This document shows, one piece after another, positions 19,137 through 26,583 of a DNA stretch of 64,000 nucleotides. The stretch is from Halopseudomonas salegens (lineage in GTDB: Bacteria > Pseudomonadota > Gammaproteobacteria > Pseudomonadales > Pseudomonadaceae), in NCBI RefSeq assembly GCF_900105655.1, contig NZ_LT629787.1, positions 2,914,001 through 2,978,000 on the forward strand, written 5' to 3'. The number at the start of each line of letters is the position of its first letter. The first letter of the stretch is position 1. Both the position numbers and the translations under genes were made by a program. The notes under the pieces were generated by a model. That model did no database searches. It saw nothing but the letters and a program-made list of their open reading frames with translations, and was not told the DNA's origin.

Positions 19137-20474
19137 ATGTCCGCGCAGGAACTTGCCCCCAAACGGGAAATATTTGGCTGGGCCATGTTCGATTTTGCCA
19201 ACCAGGGCTATACCCTGCTCATCATCACCGTTATCTACGGTGATCTGTTTACCCGGGTAATTGTTGGCGACAGCCCTGATTACCGTCTGGGTAATCTGCT
19301 CTGGAGCCTGGCACTGGCATTCAGCTATTTTCTGGTGGTGGTGGCCAACCCCCTGTGCGGGGCGATCATGGACTATTCGCGCAGCCGCAAACGCTTCCTG
19401 TTTATCAGCTACCTGCTCACCGTAGGCGCTACCGCGCTGCTGTATTTCGTCGAGCCCGGCTGGCTGATACCCGCGATGCTGCTGATTGTTGCATCGAATT
19501 TTGCCTATGCCATCGGTGAGGGCTTTATTGCCAGCTTTCTGCCTGATCTGGGTCCACGCAAAGCCCTCGGCTGGATCTCCGGGCTCGGCTGGGGCCTGGG
19601 TTATATTGGTGGTCTGGTGGCTACCGCTTTCACCCTGTTTTTTCTTGGCGAGGTCTCTGCCGAGAACTATGACACCATTCGCTGGGTCGGTCCTTTTGCG
19701 GCCGGCTTCTTCCTGCTGGCCGCGATCCCGACCTTCCTCTGGGTCCGCGAGCGGGGCAGCAAGCAACATTTGCCATCAGGGCAAAGCCTGATTGGCGTCG
19801 GCTTGCAACGATTGCAGACCACATGGCGACAGGTTCACCAGTTCCGTGACCTGCGCGCGCTGCTGATTTCGGTCTTCTTTGCCATGGCCGGCATCTATAT
19901 CATCATCTCTTTTTCCTTTATCTACGGCGCTCAGGTGATTGGCTGGGATGAGCAGGTTCGCATCTACATGTTCATCACCGTGCAGATTACTGCCGCGCTC
20001 GGGGCCATCGGTTTTGGCTGGCTACAAAGCCATATTGGTGCTCGTACCACCTACTTGATAACACTTGGCCTCTGGTTGCTGGCCATTCTGGCGATCTGGC
20101 AGACTCCGACCCTGACGGCAAGGCTTAGCCACTGGTTTGGCGTCGACTGGCAGGCGCAATACGTATTTCTGTTTGCCGGAGTGCTGGCCGGCGCCAGCCT
20201 GGGTTCTTCGCAATCCGCAACGCGGGCCCTGGTCGGGGTGCTGACGCCCAGCGGCAAAGCGGCAGAATTCTTCGGTCTGTGGGGGATGGCGTCCAAACTC
20301 GCCGCCATCTTCGGTATTTTGGGACTGGGTCTGATTCAGTGGGGTTTCGGCCTGGCCAACGCCATCCTGTTCTGTCTGGCCCTGTTCATTGTCGCCATCC
20401 TGGCCGTGCTACCCGTCGATGAACGGCGCGGTGAACAAGTCGCCGATGGCTGGCGCGACCCGGGTCAGGAATGA
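19137..20474 (+). CDS. MFS transporter, UMF1/Atg22-like
   Basis: This 445-residue inner-membrane carrier has about 12 hydrophobic helices. The opening (KREIFGWAMFDFANQGYTLL) is the hallmark of the UMF1 (Atg22-like) branch of the major facilitator superfamily. DYSRSRKRFL follows helix 3, in the position of the MFS loop motif. Atg22 in yeast exports amino acids from the vacuole; bacterial members have no settled substrate. The last 10 bases overlap the end of the convergent phosphodiesterase gene. Confidence 0.86.
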   Translation: MSAQELAPKREIFGWAMFDFANQGYTLLIITVIYGDLFTRVIVGDSPDYRLGNLLWSLALAFSYFLVVVANPLCGAIMDYSRSRKRFLFISYLLTVGATALLYFVEPGWLIPAMLLIVASNFAYAIGEGFIASFLPDLGPRKALGWISGLGWGLGYIGGLVATAFTLFFLGEVSAENYDTIRWVGPFAAGFFLLAAIPTFLWVRERGSKQHLPSGQSLIGVGLQRLQTTWRQVHQFRDLRALLISVFFAMAGIYIIISFSFIYGAQVIGWDEQVRIYMFITVQITAALGAIGFGWLQSHIGARTTYLITLGLWLLAILAIWQTPTLTARLSHWFGVDWQAQYVFLFAGVLAGASLGSSQSATRALVGVLTPSGKAAEFFGLWGMASKLAAIFGILGLGLIQWGFGLANAILFCLALFIVAILAVLPVDERRGEQVADGWRDPGQE

Positions 20475-21268
20475 TCCGCATCGCCCTCATCAGCGGCCAG
20501 CGGTAGCTGCAAGATGCTATCGCTGAATACCCAGTCGACCCCACGATTGATCTCGCGATTGAGGATCAGCCGGTTTTCGACGAAGCCGGTGCCGACCCTG
20601 CGACCAGCGTCACGAAGTTGCTGCAGGGTACTGGCGCCGATAAGCGCAAAAGAGCCTGCCACGGCGCCATGCCCCAAGGCCAGGTTCTGCCGCACGATAT
20701 GCGCGGTATTCGCCTGGGCGACATCAACATAGGCCGCTTTGGGTATCTCGCGAAAACCTTCCAGATGCTCTGGTTCCAGACTCAACAGATGAAAGTCGGT
20801 CGTCGGTGTCAACGCCTGCAGGCGCTCACTCACCCGTTGCGGCAGTTCGGCACGCTGCTGCCAGGATTCCTTGATTTCGATCATCAGGTGCAAGCGTCCG
20901 CGCGCCAGGTGCACCACTTCATCCAGGTGCGGAATCTCCGGCACGGCAGCGCGCAGGTCACGGTAACGGGTCTCTGCAATAACCAGATCGGGACGCTGAA
21001 ACAACCGCCCGCAATGCGGATCATGATGCACGACCGGTTCGCCATCACGGGTCAGCTGAATGTCCAGCTCGGCTCCCCATACCCCGAGTTGCAGGCACAG
21101 CTCAAAGGCCTCAAGCGTATTCTCTACCACTACACCGGCTGGCCCACGGCCGTGCGCCCCCCGGTGCGCCACCAGATTGCTCACCACCGGCACCGGCCGT
21201 CGTGCAGCAGGTGACAAACTCCAGAGATAATTGGCCAGGGTGTTCAGGTGTCCGGACAAATCCGCCAT
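20465..21268 (-). CDS. Glycerophosphodiester phosphodiesterase family protein
   Basis: This 267-residue protein has the GDPD barrel signatures AHRGAHG at 34-40, ENTLEAF (metal Glu), ELDIQLTRDGEPVVHHD (metal Glu and Asp plus the second catalytic His) and, further on, LMIEIKE. It should hydrolyse deacylated phospholipids to glycerol-3-phosphate and an alcohol. No convincing signal peptide is visible, so it is probably cytoplasmic, like UgpQ. It stands alone in its direction. Confidence 0.86.
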   Translation of the reverse strand: MADLSGHLNTLANYLWSLSPAARRPVPVVSNLVAHRGAHGRGPAGVVVENTLEAFELCLQLGVWGAELDIQLTRDGEPVVHHDPHCGRLFQRPDLVIAETRYRDLRAAVPEIPHLDEVVHLARGRLHLMIEIKESWQQRAELPQRVSERLQALTPTTDFHLLSLEPEHLEGFREIPKAAYVDVAQANTAHIVRQNLALGHGAVAGSFALIGASTLQQLRDAGRRVGTGFVENRLILNREINRGVDWVFSDSILQLPLAADEGDADHS

Positions 21269-21481
21269 GCGCCGCTCCGAATTGTATTGTCATGCGATGT
21301 ACCTGTCATTCTAGCCTGCTGCATGATCTGTTTATCCAGGTTCAGCCCCGGCCCGGCATGACGACAACCCACGCGTTTCTATGCCGGCGAATCAGCAAGA
21401 CTGATGCCGCTTGCTTTTCCGCTGCCTGCTCGCTAGCGTCAGGGTTTTGTTTCAGCCCAATCCTGTACGAGGTGTGCTTCC

Positions 21482-22453
21482 GTGAAAACCCGAATTACTG
21501 AACTCTTTGGCATCCAGCATCCGATCATTCAAGGCGGCATGCATTTTGTCGGTCTTGCCGACCTGGCAGCGGCCGTATCCAACGCCGGTGGTCTGGGCAC
21601 CATTACCGGGCTGACCCAGCGAACGCCTGCCGATCTGGCCAATGAGATCGCCCGCTGCCACGACATGACCGACAAACCCTTTGCGGTCAACCTGACCTTC
21701 CTGCCCACGGTCAACGCCCCCGACTATCCGGGTTACATCAAAGCCATCATTGAAGGCGGGGTGAAGTTCGTGGAAACCGCCGGCCGCAGTCCGGAGCAAT
21801 ATATGCCCGCGCTCAAGGATGCGGGCATCAAGGTCATTCACAAGTGCACTTCGGTACGCCATTCGCTGAAAGCCCAGGCGATTGGCTGCGATGCGGTGTC
21901 CGTCGATGGCTTCGAGTGTGGCGGGCACCCGGGGGAAGACGATATTCCCAATATGATTTTGCTGCCCCGCGCTGCTGAAGAACTGGAGATCCCCTTTGTC
22001 GCCTCCGGCGGTATGGCCGATGCCCGCTCGCTGGTTGCCGCTCTGGCTCTCGGTGCCGAGGGCATGAACATGGGTACACGCTTTATCGCTACTCAGGAAG
22101 CGCCAGTGCACGATAACGTCAAACAAGCCATTGTTGCCGCCAGCGAGCTGGACACCCGCCTGGTCATGCGTCCGCTGCGCAATACCGAGCGTGTGCTCAA
22201 CAATGCCGCCGTGGAGCGCATCATCGAGAAAGAGAAAAGACTGGGCAAGGACCTGCAATTCAGCGACATCATTGATGAAGTTGCTGGCGTCTACCCGCGC
22301 ATCATGCAGGAAGGTGATATGGAAATCGGTGCCTGGTCCTGCGGCATGGTCGCTGGTCTGATTCACGACGTACCTACCTGCGAACAGCTGATTTCCGGCA
22401 TCATGCGCGATGCCGACGACCTGATTCGCCAACGCCTTGCAGGCTTTCTGTAA
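21482..22453 (+). CDS. NADH:quinone reductase / nitronate monooxygenase family flavoprotein
   Basis: This 323-residue FMN barrel protein keeps the motif set of the P. aeruginosa PA1024 enzyme: IIQGGMHFVGLADLAAAVSN near the start, LTQRTPADL, HKCTSVRH, DGFECGGHPGEDDIP and GAEGMNMGTRF. PA1024 was first called a nitronate monooxygenase but acts as an NADH:quinone reductase, so the reductase role is the better guess. Translation starts at GTG, preceded by GAGGTG. It stands alone and is convergent with the DUF3087 gene. Confidence 0.82.
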   Translation: MKTRITELFGIQHPIIQGGMHFVGLADLAAAVSNAGGLGTITGLTQRTPADLANEIARCHDMTDKPFAVNLTFLPTVNAPDYPGYIKAIIEGGVKFVETAGRSPEQYMPALKDAGIKVIHKCTSVRHSLKAQAIGCDAVSVDGFECGGHPGEDDIPNMILLPRAAEELEIPFVASGGMADARSLVAALALGAEGMNMGTRFIATQEAPVHDNVKQAIVAASELDTRLVMRPLRNTERVLNNAAVERIIEKEKRLGKDLQFSDIIDEVAGVYPRIMQEGDMEIGAWSCGMVAGLIHDVPTCEQLISGIMRDADDLIRQRLAGFL

Positions 22454-22468
22454 AGGGCTCTGCCCCGC

Positions 22469-23002
22469 TTAACGTGGCGCCTTGATCTGCTGGACCTCGT
22501 GCAACCAGGCCGGGTCCAGCTGATACAGGTCAACGGGCAAGCCGAGCTCATGCAGTGCCTGCTCATGGGCCAGCTTGTCGGCAGCCAGCGTATCCAGGGC
22601 TTCCTGATTGCCATCCAGCCGGTACATTTCGCTCAGTCCCAGATGATAGAAACGCTGCAGTTTCATGGCTGCAGGGTGCTGTGCGGTCACCCCGGCCTTG
22701 AGCTGATGCTGGCAGTTGGTAATGCGCAGCATGCAGCGCTTGAGCTGCCAGCCGTAGGCAGCCGAGCCCATCCATGGCTGCTGCCAGAAAACCTGGCGGA
22801 CCAGGATGACTGTCAGCATCAGCGCCAGGAGCACGCCCAGCAGGTTCCAGCGAAAATTACTCATCCCCGGCTGGCCAAACAGAGCAACCAGGCCCATGGA
22901 CATGAGCATGCCCAGCACGGCAAACAGTACAATCAGGCGAATAGTACTCTGGCGCGTATCGCGCCGGTAGCTCAGCGGGTCACGCTGCTCGATGACAAAC
23001 AT
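22469..23002 (-). CDS. DUF3087 membrane protein
   Basis: With the start at 23002 (MFVIEQRDPLSYRRDTRQST) this is a 177-residue protein that fits DUF3087: a short polar start, two membrane helices (about 20-40 and 50-70; FRWNLLGVLLALMLTVILV) and a soluble C-terminal half with WQLKRCMLRI. GGAG lies 11 bases before this ATG. The frame stays open to 23098, but that extension overlaps the thpR promoter region and has no ribosome-binding site. The function is unknown. It is divergent from thpR. Confidence 0.76.
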   Translation of the reverse strand: MFVIEQRDPLSYRRDTRQSTIRLIVLFAVLGMLMSMGLVALFGQPGMSNFRWNLLGVLLALMLTVILVRQVFWQQPWMGSAAYGWQLKRCMLRITNCQHQLKAGVTAQHPAAMKLQRFYHLGLSEMYRLDGNQEALDTLAADKLAHEQALHELGLPVDLYQLDPAWLHEVQQIKAPR

Positions 23003-23109
23003 GCTGACAAACTCCGCAGTCAAAAACGGGAAAAAACTGCCATAGCAGACTAGGCTGATCATGGTAGCGCAGATTGCACGGGGCAGGTGCGCGGACATGG
23101 AGGGAACCC

Positions 23110-23658
23110 ATGGAAAATAGCGGGAAACGCCTGTTTATCGGTCTGGAGTTACCCGGTAGCCTGCAAAGGCTGCTCGCGCGCCTGACCACTGACTTGCCCG
23201 GCGCACGCTGGCACCTTCCGCAAGACCTGCACATCACGGTTCGCTTTCTCGGCCAACTGGACCCGGTGCGTCAGCAGGATATCCATCAATTGCTGAAGCA
23301 GTCTGCGATCACCCCCTTCAGCCTGCAGGTCAGCGGCATCGGCCACTTTGACCAACGCATCCTCTGGGCTGGCCTGGCACCCAGCCCATCGCTGCAAGCA
23401 ATGAAGCAACAACTCGACCAGAGCCTGCAGGCCCTGAACCTGCCAGCGGAGATGCATGACTATCATCCGCATATCACGCTGGCACGCATCAGAGCCGGAC
23501 ATCAGTCCAGTTTGAACGACTTTGTCGAGGCACATCATGAACTGGCATTGCCGGCCTGGGGCGTCACCCATGTCAGCTTGTTTGAAAGTCGCAATAATGG
23601 TCAGGGGCGTTATCATGTGCTTGGACGCTATCCGTTACGCCAACCTCATCATGCCTGA
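23110..23658 (+). CDS. thpR: RNA 2',3'-cyclic phosphodiesterase
   Basis: This 182-residue cytoplasmic protein of the 2H phosphoesterase family (formerly 2'-5' RNA ligase LigT) has both HxT motifs: HITVRFLG at 41-48 and HPHITLARIR with H121 and T123. It opens 2',3'-cyclic phosphates on RNA ends. GGAGGGAA before 23110 (MENSGKRLFIG) fixes the start over an upstream in-frame ATG at 23074. The next gene follows 59 bases later in the same direction, so co-transcription is possible. Confidence 0.9.
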   Translation: MENSGKRLFIGLELPGSLQRLLARLTTDLPGARWHLPQDLHITVRFLGQLDPVRQQDIHQLLKQSAITPFSLQVSGIGHFDQRILWAGLAPSPSLQAMKQQLDQSLQALNLPAEMHDYHPHITLARIRAGHQSSLNDFVEAHHELALPAWGVTHVSLFESRNNGQGRYHVLGRYPLRQPHHA

Positions 23659-23717
23659 GTACGCCTTGCCGCCGCCGGGCAAACCAACCATGTCATTTCT
23701 CGAGTACAGGAGTCAGC

Positions 23718-24401
23718 ATGTCGCTGAGCAGTCTGCAAGGCAAACGAATTCTGGTCACCCACGCCGACGCCTTTATGGGACCAGCCATCTGCCAGACCCT
23801 TCGCGCGCAGGGGGCCGAGGTCATCGCCGATACGGACCCTCTGCTCGACATTGACGCTCCCGCCCAGCTGATCGGACGGGTTGGCACTCCGGATGTACTG
23901 GTGGCCAATCTGGCACTGCCGGCACCCAACACCCGTGCTCCCGACGTCGACGAACAGGAATGGCAGGCCGTGTTCGACACCATGGTTCATCCGTTGATGC
24001 GTCTGTGCAAAGCGGTATTGCCCAGGATGCAGTCACGTCAGGCGGGCAAGATACTGCTGATCGGCAGTGCCGCAGCCTTGCGCGGCATGAAGCGAGCATC
24101 AAGCTACAGCGCTGCGCGTGGCGCGCAGCTGGCCTATATACAGGCAATCGGCGTGGAAATGGCCCCAGACAACATCCAGATCAACGCCATCGCGCAGAAC
24201 TTTGTCGACAACCCGACCTACTTCCCACCCGAAGTACAGGCCAACCCCCGCTTTCAGCAGCGGCTGGCCAACGAAGTACCTCTGGGCCGTCTGGTCAGCG
24301 CGGAAGAAGATGCCGAATTTGTCGCCTACCTGTGCAGTGACGCCGCCAACTGTTTCGTTGGCCAGGTATTTCCACTCAGCGGTGGCTGGGCAACGCGCTA
24401 G
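23718..24401 (+). CDS. Probable halohydrin dehalogenase (SDR-derived)
   Basis: This 227-residue protein has the SDR fold but not the SDR cofactor site or catalytic triad. The usual Gly-rich NAD(P) motif is replaced by T14-HADA-F19-M-G21, the T-X4-F/Y-X-G signature. The catalytic set is S117, Y130 and R134 (SYSAARGAQ), the S-X12-Y-X3-R signature with Arg where SDRs have Lys. Together these two patterns define halohydrin dehalogenases, which convert vicinal halohydrins to epoxides and open epoxides with anions such as cyanide or azide, without cofactor. The C-terminus (GQVFPLSGGW) also resembles HheC. The length fits the 225-260 family range. The neighbour is thpR; no epoxide hydrolase lies beside it. 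Confidence 0.8.
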   Translation: MSLSSLQGKRILVTHADAFMGPAICQTLRAQGAEVIADTDPLLDIDAPAQLIGRVGTPDVLVANLALPAPNTRAPDVDEQEWQAVFDTMVHPLMRLCKAVLPRMQSRQAGKILLIGSAAALRGMKRASSYSAARGAQLAYIQAIGVEMAPDNIQINAIAQNFVDNPTYFPPEVQANPRFQQRLANEVPLGRLVSAEEDAEFVAYLCSDAANCFVGQVFPLSGGWATR

Positions 24402-24414
24402 AGCTCAGGGCAGG

Positions 24415-24564
24415 CTAGAGGGCAAAGTTCAGCTGATTGCCGAACAGGCCCACCAGCCCGACGATGATCAGGTAAGCCGCAACAATATAGTTCAGCAGGC
24501 GCGGTACGATCAAAATCAGGATACCGGCAATCAGTGACAGCAAGGGTGCAAGGGCAATAGTCAT
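24415..24564 (-). CDS. DUF3096 small membrane protein (49 aa)
   Basis: A short gene read from MTIALAPLLSLIAGILILIV to a TAG at 24415-24417. The peptide is two hydrophobic helices joined by PRLLNYIVAAYLIIVG, the DUF3096 pattern. GGAG lies 8-9 bases before the ATG. Such proteins are small inner-membrane components of unknown role, often stress-linked in annotations. It converges on the dehalogenase gene, 13 bases between stops. Confidence 0.8.
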   Translation of the reverse strand: MTIALAPLLSLIAGILILIVPRLLNYIVAAYLIIVGLVGLFGNQLNFAL

Positions 24565-24679
24565 GAACAAACTCCAGATGTTGGTTGGAAACAACTACCA
24601 GTCTAGACCATGCCGGGATCAAGCAGTGACCTCATTGGCAGCCGCTGCAGTTTCGGCCTGGTGACCACCCGGTTTGCGG

Positions 24680-26461
24680 TCATGACAGAGCGGCCTGGCC
24701 AGCCTGACTCTCTGTCAAGGGTTCGCACACCACACTGAAGCCACTGATTTTTTTCGCGGCATGCTTGGCATGCGAGGCCCGTTCAGCCAGTTGCGCCGGG
24801 TCATAAATACCATGCCCACTGGCCGGCAGACTGACCACACCCACCGATAGTTGCAGCAAACCGTGCTGCCGCCAGCGTCCTTCACGGTCCGGCGCAGAAA
24901 AGCCCCCGGCAGCCAGATGCGCCGGTTGGTACATTGACCGGCACAGCTGCTGGAAACGCTGATCCAGAAGCTGCAAACGCTCGCGCCAATCATCACTGCG
25001 CAACACCAGCATAAAATCATCACCACCAATGTGACCGACAAAATCACAGCGCGGATCACACAGGCTGCGCAGGATCTGAGCCAGACCCAGTAACACCTCA
25101 TCGCCCTTGCCATAGCCATAGATATCGTTGAACGGCTTGAAAGCATCCAGATCGACATAACACAGCTGTGCCGCCTGTTGATTGGCCAACAGGCGAGACA
25201 GGCACTCCTGAATCGGAATATTGCCCGGCAACAGCGTCAGCGGATTGGCATGCCGCGCCTGGCGTATTTTCAATTCGGTAATCTGCCGCAGCACATCAAT
25301 CACCCGGCCAAGGCCCAGATACTGACCATTGCGCACGATGATGAAATCCTCTTCCATCCGCTGCCTCGCCCGGCTGGTCAACAGGCGACTGACCCGCTCC
25401 AGGCTCTGCTGTACATCAACCACCAGGTAATCACGGTCCATTAACTGGCTGATTGGCTTGCGTCCGTGCAGCTCGGAAGCAAAGGGTTTCAGCATCGTCT
25501 GGCTGAGGCTGTGGCAATGCACCGTACCGACCGGTTCACCACTGTCATTCAGCACCGCCAGGCTGTTCAGACTGGCCTGCTGATGAAAGCGTGCCAGTAC
25601 CGCACTGACCTTTTCGCTCTGATGCACCCCGGGCACCGACAACAGGAGTGAATCCAGGGCCTGCTCGGGCTCCAGCTGTACCTGGTCAACCGGGGCCTGC
25701 AGGCGCACGTCCCAGTCCGCCAGTTGCCGCAAGGGCTCAACAGCCGGGCGCCCGAGCAGGTAGCCCTGAACCCAGTCAACTCCCATATCCTCCAGCACCC
25801 TGAGTTCTTCCGGCTGCTCGATCCCTTCAGCAATAATATGCGCCTTGGAAGCATTCGCCAGGCTCAGTATGGAGCCGACGAATTCGCGTTTCAGCGGATC
25901 ACGATGCAAACCATCGATAAAATGCCGGTCGATCTTGACGAAATCAGGGCGCAACTCCGACCACAGGCGCAAACTGGAATAGCCGGCACCCAGGTCATCC
26001 AGAGCGATGGAAAACCCCATATCCCGGTAATGGAAAAGGGCACTGTGCAACAAGCCGAAATTATCGATGGGGGCCTGCTCGGTCAGTTCGATCACCACCT
26101 GTTCTGGCGACATGCCGACGGCTTTCAACATGGCCAGAGTGCGCCCGGGATAATGCTGTTTTTCCAGCAGGCTTTCCGGTGAGACATTCAGGAACAGCCT
26201 GCCCGGCAGTTGCATGCGGCTGAAGGCTTCGACCGCCTTGCCACGGCACAGCATTTCCAGTTCGGTCAACAACCCCCAGTGACGTGCTGCGGAAAACAGG
26301 GTCAGCGGAGAATGCAGCGGGCTGTTGGATGGCCCCCGGGTAAGGGCCTCATAACCCATAATCCGCCTCTGCATGGTGGACACGATAGGCTGAAACAGAA
26401 TTGACACCGCGCCCTCAGCCAGGATGGCGAGTAACGCCTCACGTTGTTCATTGACGGTCAT
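24680..26461 (-). CDS. EAL-CBS-GGDEF cyclic di-GMP protein
   Basis: This 593-residue cytoplasmic protein has an EAL domain first (about 10-255), a CBS pair (about 285-425) and a GGDEF domain last (about 430-590). The EAL domain keeps its metal and catalytic residues: GYEALTR, FLNVSPE, ELTE, DDLGAGYS, VKIDRHF and AEGIEQ, so it should be an active phosphodiesterase. The GGDEF motif reads HIGGDDF, a variant at the fourth residue; activity or GTP binding is uncertain. The CBS segment EDFIIVRNGQYLGLGRVIDV is close to that in the kinase at 10046, hinting at a shared ligand. The start at 26461 drops 60 non-homologous residues of the open frame. Confidence 0.88.
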   Translation of the reverse strand: MTVNEQREALLAILAEGAVSILFQPIVSTMQRRIMGYEALTRGPSNSPLHSPLTLFSAARHWGLLTELEMLCRGKAVEAFSRMQLPGRLFLNVSPESLLEKQHYPGRTLAMLKAVGMSPEQVVIELTEQAPIDNFGLLHSALFHYRDMGFSIALDDLGAGYSSLRLWSELRPDFVKIDRHFIDGLHRDPLKREFVGSILSLANASKAHIIAEGIEQPEELRVLEDMGVDWVQGYLLGRPAVEPLRQLADWDVRLQAPVDQVQLEPEQALDSLLLSVPGVHQSEKVSAVLARFHQQASLNSLAVLNDSGEPVGTVHCHSLSQTMLKPFASELHGRKPISQLMDRDYLVVDVQQSLERVSRLLTSRARQRMEEDFIIVRNGQYLGLGRVIDVLRQITELKIRQARHANPLTLLPGNIPIQECLSRLLANQQAAQLCYVDLDAFKPFNDIYGYGKGDEVLLGLAQILRSLCDPRCDFVGHIGGDDFMLVLRSDDWRERLQLLDQRFQQLCRSMYQPAHLAAGGFSAPDREGRWRQHGLLQLSVGVVSLPASGHGIYDPAQLAERASHAKHAAKKISGFSVVCEPLTESQAGQAALS

Positions 26462-26583
26462 GGAGAGTTCCAGCAGCAAAACAGGGAGTATCAGGCCGCC
26501 GCCCTGGCAGGTGATGCTTGTAACTTCCATGCTGACAGTCAGCAATGACAATTCGATGACAACCCGCTCGGCAGATGGCGGGC

